Shown here piece by piece: positions 9,538 through 19,729 of a DNA stretch of 64,000 nt. The notes beneath the pieces were generated by a model. It was not told the origin of the DNA. It searched no databases and saw only the letters and a program-made list of their open reading frames with translations. The position numbers and the translations under genes are program-made. The DNA comes from Symbiodinium natans (lineage: Eukaryota; Sar; Dinophyceae; Suessiales; Symbiodiniaceae): the NCBI GenBank assembly GCA_905221605.1, contig CAJNDS010002346.1, positions 312,001-376,000 of the forward strand, in the 5' to 3' direction. How positions within the stretch are numbered: the stretch's first letter is position 1; each line of letters opens with the position of its first letter.

Positions 9538-9640
9538 TTAGACCCTCTCAGGCAAGTTGCCGGCTGGAGAGGTCAAGACTGTTGCGATTTTGATACTCAG
9601 CATGTGCTCTCCACCCTTTCCTCGGCCCACTGAATCCTGC
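9538..9640 (-). CDS. Candidate coding block
   Basis: Two minus frames are open; the acceptor CGTGGGTGCAG fits a frame reading GFSGPRKGWRAHAEYQNRNS. The other, SVGRGKGGEHMLSIKIATVL, is as plausible. No family recognised. Confidence 0.25.
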
Positions 9641-9964
9641 ACCCACGAACCTCTCGAATCCCTCAACCCCATCAACTCTAAACCCCAAACCCTACATCCT
9701 ACAACTCCTATAATTTGAAAACCCGACACCCTATAAACTTGACACCCGAAACAGCAAAAGCCATAAACTCGAAACCCTCTACACCCAAAACCCTGAACCC
9801 TAAACCCTAAATGGGATTTCCCCAAATCATGGTCCTCTTTGGAATCCTTATTTTAAGGCGGCCCCTCTTCTTTAGGGTACCCAAATCTAAAACAATCATA
9901 GTGTGATTCTACTATAAGACTCTAAACCCTAAACCCTAAACCCTAAACCCCAAAAAGGGACCAC

Positions 9965-10075
9965 AATTTAAAAACGTGACCAAATGCCGCTGCCGAGGCA
10001 CAAGGCCCAACTCCATGAGAAGCTGAGGTTCCAGGGCGCGCGCCCTTGAACGCGCTTGATCTGCCCGGGTTTGCG
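9965..10075 (-). CDS. Candidate exon
   Basis: Minus frame from acceptor CCGGGCAG reads ARSRARALEPQLLMELGLVP and then PRQRHL before donor GTCACG. Arg/Leu-rich and helix-like. No family recognised. Confidence 0.35.
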
Positions 10076-10077
10076 GG

Positions 10078-10200
10078 GTTTAGGGGTTTAGGGGTTTAGG
10101 GGTTTAGGGGTTTAGGGGTTTAGGGGTTTAGGGGTTTAGGGGTTTAGGGGTTTAGGGGTTAGGGTTTAGGGTTTAGGGGTTTAGGGGTTTAGGGTTTAGG
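10078..10200. repeat. TTTAGGGG variant array
   Basis: About 10 uniform octamers of TTTAGGGG before reverting to TTTAGGG. The same octamer dominates 29400-29490 and 38850-38950, and its complement dominates 28425-28530. Confidence 0.95.
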
Positions 10201-10327
10201 GAGTAGGGTTTTTGATGGGTTAGTTAGCGTTTTGCTCCTCTGGTGGCTGTGCGGGGGCGAGGAGCCTAAGGACTGTTGGGGAAATCAACTTTTACGCACA
10301 AGCAAGGGCACACACACGAAAGATAAC

Positions 10328-10372
10328 CATCGCCCAGGCCTTGTTCAGGGCCGAAAGCCTTGCAGAGGCGTC
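10328..10372 (-). CDS. Candidate exon (45 nt)
   Basis: Acceptor GTGCGCTGCAG, donor GTTATC, exactly 15 codons: DASARLSALNKAWAM. No family recognised. Confidence 0.35.
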
Positions 10373-10399
10373 CTGCAGCGCACCCTACATCCTAAACCC

Positions 10400-12120
10400 T
10401 AAGCCCCAAACCCTAAACCCTAAACCCTAAACCCTAAACCCTGAACCCTGAACCCTGAACCCTGAACCCTAAGCCTTCTGATTCTGGGTGGGAGCTGAGC
10501 ATCCGAGACAAAAACATGGGTCAATGGAGTGCTTGTAAACGGGCTTACCGTTTAGGGCTTAGGAGACCTGTTCAGGGTTTGGGGTTTAGGGTGTAGGGTT
10601 TTGGGGCTTAGGAGACCTGTTTAGGGTTTAGGGCTGAGGGTTTCGGGTTTTGGGTTTAGGGTGTAGGGTCTAAGGTTTAGGGTGTAGGGTTTAGGGTTCC
10701 ATCAACCCTGAACATCGTCAACCCTCCCAAGCCCGCCAACCACCAACTGTCAAGTCAAGTACCTCCTGAAACCCTAAACCCTAACTAAACCCTAAACCCT
10801 GGCGGTTCATTGGGGGGTTGGGGTTTGGGACTGAAGGTTCGGGGTTTGGGGTTGAGGGTTCACAGAACAAGTACTACACAAGTTCACACGTGAACCTTAT
10901 CTTAGATGACAATAGCTATGAATATGGATATATATATATATTATAACATGAAGTCATTCGTATGATTTGCTCCCAGATATTCATGTATGCAGAGGAACTT
11001 AAACCCTAAACCCTGAAATCTAGAAGGGGAAAGCGCAACTAGACCCAGAGTAACCTAAGATTAACAGGGTACCCTTTTTGGTTACAAGGGGATCGTGAGG
11101 GAACCCCAGCCCTAAGAAAAGGAAATAAGGCCCGACTCCGGGTCCTAGCCCTAAACCCTAAACCCTAAACCCTAAAACCTAAACCCTAAACCCTAAACCC
11201 TAAACCCTAAACCCTAAACCCTAAACCCTAAACCCTAAACCCTGAACCCACAACCTCAAATGGATGCTGGCTCCTGGATTGCCCTCTAAGCCCCAAAACC
11301 TCAAGTGGAGCCCGGCTCCAACATCTCTGAGCGACTCCAAGCTGCGGTTTAGGGTATAGGGTTTAGGGTTTAGGGCTAGGGTTTAGGGTTTAGGGTTTAG
11401 GGTTTAGGGTTTAGGGTTTAGGGTTTAGGGTTTAGGGTTTAGGGTTTAGGGTTTAGGGTTTAGGGTTTAGGGTTTAGGCTTTAGGATTTAGGATTTAGTA
11501 TTTAGTAAAGGGTTTAGGGCTTAGGGTTTAGGGATTAGGGTTTTAGGGTTTGAGGGGTTGGCGCTAAGTGATATAAGGTGGGCTAGGGCCCCAAATCCCT
11601 CAACACCTGACATCCCCATGCACCGCACTGAGCCTCGTAAGTCCTTCAACAACCGTCTGAAGCCCATGAAGCAACCCTAAGCCCCAAACCCTAAACCCTA
11701 AACCCCAAACCCTAGCCCTAAACCCCAAACCCTAAGCCCAAAACCGCCAAACCCGACTCATGCCGCTGCACCTCTAAGGTCTGCCCACCGCTAAGGAAGT
11801 TAATGCTTCTGACTGACGGCGGCACCACCTGGAATCGTGTTGGCGATTCCGGGCTTAGGGGTTACAGTAAACTCCAGAAAGTCGGAACATGGCTTAAGGG
11901 AGTGATTAGAGCTGGGATTCCCTTCAGTATAGCTTTTGGGGTATGGGGATAAAGATGCTCCAACTTCTTGCAGTTTACTCAGCTGTAAAAGGTTTCGGGA
12001 CAGATATCAGGGAATTCCTGAGCCCCTAAACCAAGATTCCACGTTGGGGCTACGCGGGCATCCACACCAGGGCTTAAGACTACAAACCCCGGTCTTCATC
12101 TCACTCGGCAATACCTAGAG
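10400..12120. other. Telomere-repeat mosaic with no clear gene
   Basis: Contains telomere-type tracts of both orientations (10396-10460, 11155-11245, 11343-11530), a family C element at 11039-11148 whose right end runs directly into CCCTAAA repeats, an AT-rich microsatellite near 10930, and GC-rich unique blocks (11755-11930) in which I see no convincing exon. Confidence 0.6.
11039..11148. mobile_element. Family C inverted-repeat element
   Basis: Starts CTAGACCCAGAGTAACCTA, ends CTCCGGGTCCTAG, with internal GGTACCC, TTTTTGGTT and GGGAACC blocks shared with 21257-21368 and 56196-56308. The right terminus abuts CCCTAAA repeats, as in those two copies. Confidence 0.8.
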
Positions 12121-12121
12121 C

Positions 12122-12410
12122 CGCTTGGGTTTGGGCTTTGGGCTTTGGGCTTTGGGCTTTGGGCTTTGGGCTTTGGGGTTTGGGGTTTGGGTTTGGGGTT
12201 TGGGGTTTGCGGTTTGGGGTTTGGGGTTGGGGTTTGGGTTTGGGGTTTGGGGTTTGGGGTTTGGGGTTTGGGGTTTGGGTTTGGGTTTAGGGTTTTTGGG
12301 GGTTTGGGGTTTTTGGGGTTTGGGGTTTGGGGTTTGGGGTTTGGGGTTTGGGGTTTGGGGTTTGGGGTTTGGGGTTTGGGGTTTGGGGCTTGAAGCCCCC
12401 CCCCCCCCAA
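12122..12410. repeat. TTTGGGG variant telomere array
   Basis: About 250 bp of TTTGGGG with TTTGGGC at the left end, then a C run followed by A-rich sequence. ORFs through it (Pro-Lys-Pro-Gln-Thr-type repeats) are repeat artefacts. Same variant as at 7465-7571. Confidence 0.95.
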
Positions 12411-12849
12411 ACAAAAAAACAAAAAAAAATGTCGATAAGAAATGGGACCAAGGGTGCCTGGTTTGGCTCTTTCTAAGCCCTCTGAGAAAATACTCCTAGA
12501 AATAAGACTCGCATAAACCCAATCAAGGAACGATGGAAAAGAATCCCAAGGGGAACTACCTAGCTATTACCTAGCAGCCGTAAATCCTAAACCCTACACC
12601 CTAAATCCTAAATCCTAAATCCCAAAACCTAAACCCTAAATCCTAAACCCTAAACCCAAAAAAGCGGATGGGACGAAGGGTACCTAGGTTGGCCCTATTT
12701 TGAGCCCGCTGAGAAAATGTTCGAAACAATATGGGGTTCTCATAAACTCAATAAAGGAAAGGTACAAAAACATCCCCAAGCAGAACTGGCAGCTTAAGTG
12801 TAAGTTCCTCAAGAAAAAAGACACACTTTCCTTCACTGCGATTGTCACT

Positions 12850-12990
12850 CAGAGGGCACAACATTCCAAGCTCAACTCAACCCCCAAACCCTCCCTCAGC
12901 CCTAAATGCTGCAACGTGGCCCTTCGCCACGTCATCATATTCGCCACAGCAATCCTGGGCGTGTGTGGGCTTCGGTTTGAGGGGTCAAAG
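12850..12990 (-). CDS. Candidate exon, strand ambiguous
   Basis: Minus frame after acceptor ACACGCCCAG reads DCCGEYDDVAKGHVAAF. The plus strand has acceptor CCCTCCCTCAG and reads KCCNVALRHVIIFATAILG, a membrane-like segment, with a GTGTGT donor. I cannot choose between them. Confidence 0.3.
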
Positions 12991-13161
12991 GGCTTGAAGG
13001 GCTTAAACCCTAAACCCCAAACCCCAAACCCTAAACCCGATCCTTAAAGGCTTTCAGGGCTTTAAGGGTTTGAAGGGTTTCGGGGGTCTTGCTACATCCC
13101 AAACTGCCAAAGCAGGAGACTTTGACGGTCGCGGGTCTGTGTCAATGCTTTCAGTGCTTAC

Positions 13162-13235
13162 GCCGGGCCTTTCTTGAAAGGACCGGGTGCTCGCTGAGAG
13201 TTGCCCTTGTGAGAGCTAAGGCTTGGCGTTTCCAA
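13162..13235 (-). CDS. Candidate exon (74 nt)
   Basis: Acceptor CCGGCTTGCAAAG, strong donor GTAAGC. Reads WKRQALALTRATLSEHPVLS and then RKAR; basic and helical. No family recognised. Confidence 0.45.
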
Positions 13236-13689
13236 CTTTGCAAGCCGGAGGGAGGGGAGGGGTAGGGTTTAGGGTTTAGGGTTTAGGGTTTAAGGTTTAG
13301 GGTTTAGGGTTTAGGGTTTAGGGTTTAGGGTTTAGGGTTTAGGGTTTAGGGTTGCTTGGTTTAAGGTGTGGGGGCTTGGCGGCTGGTGGGGCTTAGGGTT
13401 TAGGGACTGAGGCCTCAAGTTCAAGGGATTTTAGTTTTTTGGGATTTGCTTGCTTGGTGACCGTGGTGGGGCGCCGAAGGGTGGTGGAACCCCAAAAGCC
13501 TAAACCCTAAACCGCAAACCCTGAAACACCAGACTGCCCCACAAGAACCGCTCAGGGACAACTACTTAGTAATTGAACTGTTGGGGTTTGGGTTTGCGGG
13601 TTTAGAGTATAGGGGCCCCTGTTCCCCTCTCCCCTGAAAAAAAGAACAACTGCGGAGGGAGCGCTCTCTTTTATAACACGCTGCCATCA

Positions 13690-13738
13690 GTGGTACATCT
13701 GAGTCGTCTTCAAGGTTCATGGGTACGAGGGTAGCCAT
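13690..13738 (-). CDS. Candidate first exon with ATG
   Basis: ATG in a favourable context (CAAAATGGC), reading MATLVPMNLEDDSDVPLMA, with donor candidates GTACCA and GTTATA. It would start a leftward gene whose later exons could include those at 13162 and 10328. The complement of this start region resembles a spliced-leader core by chance (see rejected list). Confidence 0.4.
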
Positions 13739-13857
13739 TTTGGTGACCTAAAATGGGGCTTTAGGGGTTCTGGTTGCAGGCTTTAGGGTTTAGGGTTTAG
13801 GGTTTAGGGTTTAGGGTTTAGGGTCTAGGGTCTAGGGTTTAGGGTTTAGGGTGCTAC

Positions 13858-13907
13858 TGCTTCGGCAACTCCACTCCGTTGGCCGAGAGGGTCTCGAGGA
13901 TCGAAGC
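13858..13907 (-). CDS. Candidate exon (50 nt)
   Basis: Acceptor CGCCCGATCCAG, donor GTAGCA, reading ASILETLSANGVELPK. Set between telomere tracts at 13788-13852 and 13918-14010, the second made of TTGAGGG repeats turning into TTTAGGG. Confidence 0.4.
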
Positions 13908-13920
13908 CTGGATCGGGCGT

Positions 13921-13966
<46 letters not shown>

Positions 13967-14425
13967 GGTTTAGGGTTTAGGGTTTAGGGTTTAGGGTTTA
14001 GGGTTTAGTGTTTAGGACTTAGGCTTCGATCTCTCAAATAAGGTCCCTTCTGGGGGCTCCTGTTTCTAGTGCTCGCACCTTTTACCACCCTAAACCCTAA
14101 TCCCTAAGCCCTAAACCCTAAACCCTCTCTTCACCTTTACTTCCCCCCGCCCCCTCAACAAAAAGCTGACCGACGTCAAGGCCCAAACCCTAAACCCGCA
14201 TGTTGGGTCCCTAGCCCCGCCCCAAGCCCTGAGCCTAGCAACACCAAAAGTGCATGGAATATAGCGTGTGAAACACCCTAAACCCTAAACCCTAAACCCC
14301 AAACCCCAAACCCCAAACCCCAAACCCCAATTCATGTGATTCGGGTCTCCGGTTGATTTGGGAAAGGTGGACAAAAGCAACGCTTCGATGGAGTGCTAAA
14401 CAATGGCAGGAAAAAGCACAACTAC

Positions 14426-14615
14426 TAATTGCTTAAGAACGCCCCCCCCCCCCCAAAAAAAAACAAAGAACAACATGCATATGCAAATGTATGTGTATAT
14501 ATATATATGCATATATACATATATATATATATACATACATACATGATTCCTTAGACTGGCAATATAGGGATGATTATCTTGTGCTTCGGCGGGTTTCTGA
14601 TTCTTAAGAAGTTTG
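14426..14615. mobile_element. Family E inverted-repeat element with homopolymer and AT core
   Basis: Ends CTACTAATTGCTTAAGAAC and TTCTTAAGAAGTTTGTAG. The interior holds a C run next to an A run, then an (AT)n/(TACA) microsatellite. The same layout occurs at 62743-62880. Confidence 0.7.
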
Positions 14616-15037
14616 TAGATAAGGATTCTACAAATATGCTTTCAGGAATCCGCTTTCTTCTTAGACTGAGTAATTACACGGTCCCTTAATATGGGCTCTT
14701 GATTGGGAAACCCCCTGAGATAATCCTGAAATACCCTATGCAACCGCACGCAACTACCCTTAGGCTATAGGTGCCCGCAGGCCCCCAATAGCAGGATTCC
14801 TTATGTTTCGGTGGCTCGTGGGCCCCAAGAATGGGAAAACCCGCACCGATGTGCAGAAGACTGGGGCTGAGCTGCATTGCAGCTTTTGGGTTTAGGGTTG
14901 AGGGTTGAGGGTTGCCCTAAACCCTAAACTTGTAAACAGCCCTCAAGCTTCATTATTGTTGTTGCCTTTTCTATTTTCCGACATTGCTTTGAGGATTCTT
15001 CACGATGACGATTCTGAGAACAGAGTTCGCGGCTCAC

Positions 15038-15116
15038 GGCGTTGGATCTCGAACCCCTGAAGCACCCGCCGAGAAGCTTCGTCCATTTCGCCCCACATGG
15101 ACAAGGTTTGCATCAC
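15038..15116 (-). CDS. Candidate exon (79 nt)
   Basis: Acceptor GATCAGCTCAG, donor GTGAGC. Reads VMQTLSMWGEMDEASRRVLQ and then GFEIQR. The frame is open for another 20 codons upstream and 12 downstream, one of the longer clean frames in this half. Amphipathic helical character; no family recognised. Confidence 0.5.
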
Positions 15117-15191
15117 CTGAGCTGATCGGCCCTGTTCGCACCACACTGGCAGCCTCAGCGCAGGGTGGACGGGCATAGGGTGCGTTGGAGT

Positions 15192-15278
15192 TGGTTTAGG
15201 GTTTAGGGTTTAGGGCTTAGGGCTTAGGGCTTAGGGCTTAGGGCTTAGGGCTTAGGGCTTAGGGTTTAGGGTTTAGGG
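15192..15278. repeat. TTAGGGC variant array
   Basis: Seven to eight uniform units of GGGCTTA embedded between TTTAGGG units: a local homogenised variant. Confidence 0.9.
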
Positions 15279-15716
15279 TGTTAATATTGGGGCCTGTTGT
15301 GGTGTCTTGGGGTAGCTACGAGTCAGAAAGCCTTGAACCCAGCAAACCTCCAACAAAACAAGCACTTTCAGGGACGCGAATACCTTTGAAATTCAGGACT
15401 ATTCCTTCAAATGTAAGTTGGTCCCTTATGTGGTTCTACGAAATCTTCCTCATAATTAGCTAAGGGGTATTGGAGTCTCTGCACCTTGCTGCACTGTGTA
15501 ATCTCCTGTCTTCATCCATTGGCGCGTCTTTTTGGAGCTGTGACCACTAGTTGAAGAGCCCCTCTACAGCCCCTTAGAGCACCTCTGTAGCCCCTCTATA
15601 GACCTAAGCCCTATGTAGGACTAAGGGCCTAGGGTTTGGGGCTCCGGGTTTAGGGGCTGCTGGGATTTCTGGGGTGTCGGGTTCAGGGTACAAACCCCAG
15701 ACCCTGAAACCTAAAC

Positions 15717-15777
15717 CCTGAGACAGCCCAAGGACTCTCAAGGAAGGAACATATGCCTTGAGTCATCATGAGGATGC
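15717..15777 (-). CDS. Candidate exon starting at a family E element end
   Basis: The exon begins immediately after the ...AGTAGTATAG end of the family E element at 15779-15916 and reads ILMMTQGICSFLESPWAVSG. Its donor candidate GTTTAG is the first unit of a degenerate telomere stretch. Support is open frame plus boundary coincidence only. Confidence 0.4.
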
Positions 15778-15923
15778 CTATACTACTATTTGCTTAAGAA
15801 CCCCCCAAAAAATAGAATAATATAAAATAATAATGATAATAATAATCACTATATTCCCCTGATTATAAGGAAGAATACTGTACTTTTGTTTCTTGGGTGT
15901 TCTTGAGCAATTACTAGTAGATG

Positions 15924-16110
15924 CTAGACTCAAGAATAACCCAGGAATAAGAAGAGTGCACCCTTTTGGTTTAAAGGAGCGTATAAGGGAACCTAAACCC
16001 TGAAACGAGGGAATAAGGGCCTTCTCTGGGTCCTAGCCCTGAACCCGAAACCCGAAACCCTAAACCCTACACCCCCAAAAAAGGGAATAAGGGACTACTC
16101 TGGGTCCTAG
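15924..16110. mobile_element. Family C element containing a telomere tract
   Basis: Starts CTAGACTCAAGAATAACCC. The right end is present twice, as ...TCTGGGTCCTAG before and after a degenerate CCCTAAA tract (about 16029-16078). The copy at 47388-47551 has the same design, so the tract may have moved with the element. Confidence 0.75.
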
Positions 16111-16194
16111 TAGTTCAAGGTGTCTTCCCTTAAATTAAGGGCGGTATTGGGAGCTCTTTGGGCTGGTCTTGCCAGCGCCTGAACCCCCGAAAGG

Positions 16195-16484
16195 TTTAGG
16201 GTTTAGGGTTTAGGGTTTAGGGTTAGGGTTTAGGGTTTAGGGTTTAGGGTTTAGGGTTTAGGGTTTAGGGTTTAGGGTTTAGGGTTTAGGGTTTAGGGTT
16301 TAGGGTTTAGGGTTTAGGGTTTAGGGTTTAGGGTTTAGGGTTTAGGGTTTAGGGTTTAGGGTTAGGTTTAGGGTTTAGGGTTTAGGGTTTAGGGTTTAGG
16401 GTTTAGGGTTTAGGGTTTAGGGTTTAGGGTTTAGGGTTTAGGGTTTAGGGTTTAGGGTTTAGGGTTTAGGGTTTAGGGTTTAGG
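16195..16484. repeat. Longest clean TTTAGGG array
   Basis: About 290 bp of TTTAGGG, with two single-unit slips (TTAGGG and TTAGGTTTAGGG). G-rich strand is plus. The longest unbroken telomere-type tract in the window. Confidence 0.97.
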
Positions 16485-16502
16485 AACCCCTAAACCCCTA
16501 GT

Positions 16503-16595
16503 CCGCAGGGTTTCTGAGGCAAGCGTCTGCCGAATCATGGACCCACTCTTCTCCTGCATAATCTGCCTCGGCTGGCGGCTGAGGAGGGCTTCTAG
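16503..16595 (-). CDS. Candidate exon
   Basis: The acceptor is CCCTAACCTCAG, made from a C-rich telomere unit. Reads LEALLSRQPRQIMQEKSGSM and then IRQTLASETLR. No clear GT donor. Helical; no family recognised. Confidence 0.45.
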
Positions 16596-17005
16596 CTGAG
16601 GTTAGGGTTTAGGGAGGGTTTGATGTTTAGGGTTTGGGGGGTTTTAATCCCCCTAAACCCCAAACCCCAAACCCCAAACCCCAAACCCCAAACCCCAAAC
16701 CCCAAACCCCAAACCCTAAACCCTAAACCCTAAACCCTAAACCCCAAGGGCTTCTTTAGGGCTCGGCTTAGAGGGCTTGTAGGGCTTACAGGGCTTCTAT
16801 GGGCGCTGCTTGTAGGGCTTAGAGTAGGGATTCTATAGGGCTTGTAGGGCGTATAGGGCTCTCATCTATAGGGCTTAAAGGCCTCAGGGTTTGGGCCTGT
16901 GCCCTGAATGTCCGACAACACTTCGTTCCCACAGACCCAACTAGCACTCCGCCTGGACACCTTAAGAAGCCTTCACCCTAAACTTCCTCAGCCCGAAGCT
17001 TAGAA

Positions 17006-17018
17006 CCCAAAAACACGG
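17006..17018. repeat. Left direct repeat of composite element
   Basis: CCCAAAAACACGG, repeated exactly at 19462-19474 just outside the inverted ends. Candidate target-site duplication. Confidence 0.75.
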
Positions 17019-17086
17019 CGGAGGTGTTTTTTTTTTTCTTAGGTCTGGCTCTCCCCTTTTTTTTTTCCTAGGTCTGGCTCGACACG

Positions 17087-17540
17087 TGGGTGGTTGAGTG
17101 GCTGCAAATACTGTAATTTGCAGTGTTTTACGCGTTTGGAGCTCCTGAATCATTGCAAAAACCGCTGCAGCACCCGTAAATCATGGCATTTCTGGGCGGT
17201 TGAGGGGCTGCAAATACTGTAATTTGCAGTGTTTTACGCGTTTGGAGCTCCTGAATCATTGCAAAAACCGCAGCAACACCCGTAAATCATGGTATTTCTG
17301 GGCGGTTGCGGGGCTGTAAATACCGTAATTTGCAGTGTTTCGCGCGTCTGCAGAATCTGAATCATTGGAAAAACCGCAGCAACACCTCTAAATCATGGTA
17401 TGTCTGGGTGGTTGCGGGGCTGTAAATACCGTAATTTGCAGTGTTTCGCGCGTTTGCAGAATCTGAATCATTGCAAAAACCGCAGCAAAACTTGTAAATC
17501 ATGGTATGTCTGGGCGGTCAAGGGGCTGTAAATACTGTGA
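17087..17540. repeat. Tandem array, ~118 bp unit, about four copies
   Basis: Each unit runs GGGGCTGCAAATACTGTAAT ... AATCATTGCAAAAACCGCAG ... GTAAATCATGGTATTTCTGG. Units diverge by 5-10%, the last being truncated. Confidence 0.9.
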
Positions 17541-19150
17541 TTTGGTTTTAAAAAGATGTATATGGTTTGAAACAAACTTGCACGGCTTAAAAAAAGCGGG
17601 GGGGTTGGGGGGGGGCGCAGCCCCCCCCCCCATTTGCAAACACAATGATCGCATGATGGGAAAAATTTCAAAGACTCATAATGACTCATATGTCATATGA
17701 TCGAGGCAAGCTTGCACGGATTGAAAAAAGAAGGGGGGAGGGGGGGGTTGGGGGGGGTCGCAGCCCCCCCCCCGTTTGCAAACACAATGATAGCCCCCCC
17801 CCCTCTTCCATTTGCAAACACAATGCTCGCATGCTGGGTTAAAAAGGATTCATATGCTTTGAAACAAGCTTGCACGGCCTAAAAAAAAGTGGGGGGGTTG
17901 GGGGGGGCGCAGCCCCCCCCAGTTGCAAACACAATGATACAAGACGGTAACTCCTGGACCATAGAATTAGTATCATGAGCCCCTTTAAGACGAAGGAATC
18001 CAGTCCACCAGTCTTGCCCATGTTCCCGCCCTTGTGATGCAGTAGTTTTAGTATCTTTTCACCAGTGAAGGGAGCATGTGAACACAATTATAAACTAGTG
18101 CATGAATTGTGTGAACATGTGAACTTAACTGCCAAGGGAGCAACATTAGTATTATAACACGGGCGAATAAGGGAATAATAATAAGCCCGTGCACTTATAA
18201 TAATATAATGTAAGCATTTGGGCGCACATTAAAAAGAACTTTGGTGCGCCACAATTATAATGCCGTGCAAATTAGGAATTCTTTTGTCGCACGCATGCAT
18301 TCATTTGTATCTTTCTATCTTAATATTATAACAGCATTTCTAAGGTACAGGATTTCCAAAGGTTAAAGATAGGGAATTTCCAAGGGAATAAGTGGTTAAC
18401 CTACAAATATAGTGTCTCAATGGTCGTTTCGTGGAGATAGCGGTTTCCTGTCCTCTATTCGCTAGTGCTGGAACTCCTATTAAAGGGGGTCTTTATGCAC
18501 CATAAAAAGCGGGGGGGTTGGGGGGGGGCGCAGGCCCCCCCAGTTGCAAACACAATGATCGCATGATGGGTTTTGAAAAGACTCATATTATGCTTTGAAG
18601 CAAGGTTGCATGGCCTAAAAACAGCAGGGGGGTTGGGGGGGGGGCACAGCCCCTCCCATTTGCAAACACAATGATCGCCTGCTGGGTTTGAAAAAGATTC
18701 CTATGGATTGAAAAAGCTTGCACGGCCTTAAAAAAGGCGAGGGGGATCGAGGGGGGGGGGGGGGGGGGCGCCCCCCCCATTTGCAAACACAATGATCGCA
18801 TGACGGGTGAGGATATTTGAAAGACTCATGTGATTTGAGGCAAGCTTGCACGGATTAAAAAAACCGGGGGGGTTCGGGGGGGCCGCAGCCCCCCCTTCTG
18901 CAAACACAATGATCGTCTGATGGGTGCAAAAACTTCAAAGACTCATATGATTTCAGGCAAGCTTGCACGGATTAAAAAGAAGCGGGGGGTTGGGGGGGGG
19001 GGGGGGGGGGGCGCAGCCCCTGCCCATTTGCAAACACAATGATCGCATGATGGGTCTTAAACATTAAAAAAGACTCATATGATTTAAAGCAAGATTGCAC
19101 GGCAAAAAAACCTGCAAACACAATGATCGCGTGATGGGTTTTTTAAAGGT
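17540..19150. repeat. Tandem array of hairpin-bearing units
   Basis: About ten units containing TTTGCAAACACAATGATCGC, GACTCATATGATTT, CAAGCTTGCACGG and a G-run/C-run pair around GCGCAGC that can fold back. Unit length varies with the homopolymers. Interrupted at 17945-18480 by unique sequence. Confidence 0.9.
17945..18480. other. Unique AT-rich block inside the array
   Basis: No telomere repeats, AT-richer than its surroundings, no long ORF. Contains GTGCGCCACAATTATAATGC-like palindromic pieces. Possibly the original core of the composite element. Confidence 0.5.
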
Positions 19151-19169
19151 TCATATGCTTTGAAGCAAG

Positions 19170-19405
19170 CTAGGACCAGAGGCCCGCAGGACCAGAAGAC
19201 CACAGGACCAGAGGATCACGGGACCAGAGGACCAGAGGACCGCGGGACCAAAGGACCAGAGGACCAGAGGACCACGGGACCAGAGGACCAGAGGACCACG
19301 GGACCAGAGGACCAGAGGACCAGCGAACCACGGGACCAGAGGACCAGAGGACCGGAGTTCCAAAGGACCAGAGGACCACAGGACCAGAGGACCACAGGAC
19401 CAGCC
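19170..19405. repeat. GGACCAGA minisatellite
   Basis: About 25 units of GGACCAGA/GGACCACG with a higher-order period of about 24-26 bp. ORFs on both strands (148 aa plus, 115 aa minus) are repeat artefacts. Confidence 0.9.
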
Positions 19406-19489
19406 AGACCTAAGAAAGGGAGAAAAGGAGAGCCAGACCTAAGAAAAAAAAAACACCGGACCCCAAAAACACGGAGAACAAAAAAGGCC

Positions 19490-19580
19490 TCGACGAAAAC
19501 CTTCGCACGCAAGAGGCAGCAACAGTTCCATGCAGTCACTAAGTCTAGCACCCCACTTAGCACCCGTGAAGCAGGCCCTA
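19490..19580 (-). CDS. Candidate coding block beside the composite element
   Basis: Minus frame CRACFTGAKWGARLSDCMEL and then LLPLACEGFRRG, running into the element's flank. If coding, the composite element landed in or next to an exon. No family recognised. Confidence 0.3.
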
Positions 19581-19693
19581 CATCCTACCTAAACCATAAA
19601 CACTAAACTCTAAACCTAAACACTAAACCCTCAACCCTACCCCCCAACCCCTTTCCACCCCAACTCCAACAAAAGCCACCGAAGCTCTGTTAC

Positions 19694-19729
19694 CTTAGAG
19701 GTCCCCTCAACACCAGGCAAGTCAATCCC
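19694..19729 (-). CDS. Candidate exon (36 nt)
   Basis: Acceptor GGGAAGCTGTAG, consensus donor AAG|GTAACA, exactly 12 codons: GIDLPGVEGTSK. Short, so chance is a real possibility. Confidence 0.35.

Larger units (their letters stand above)
17019..19461. mobile_element. 2.4 kb composite element with inverted ends around tandem arrays
   Basis: The left end has GGTGT(T)nCTTAGGTCTGGCTCTCC and a second GGTCTGGCT box; the right end has the reverse complement of both. Exact 13 bp direct repeats flank the whole. Inside are two tandem arrays, a 0.5 kb AT-rich block and a GGACCAGA minisatellite. No transposase is seen. The structure recalls foldback-type elements (inference). Confidence 0.75.

Noticed and set aside
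12096-12422. Pro-Lys-Pro-Gln-Thr and Gly-Leu-Trp repeat ORFs
   Set aside because: Translations of TTTGGGG units; every frame is open.
13731-13743. GTAGCCATTTTGG matches 13 bases of the dinoflagellate spliced-leader sequence
   Set aside because: It is the reverse complement of a favourable start context (CCAAAATGGCTAC) of a minus-strand ORF, lacks the rest of the leader and a following splice donor, and occurs once.
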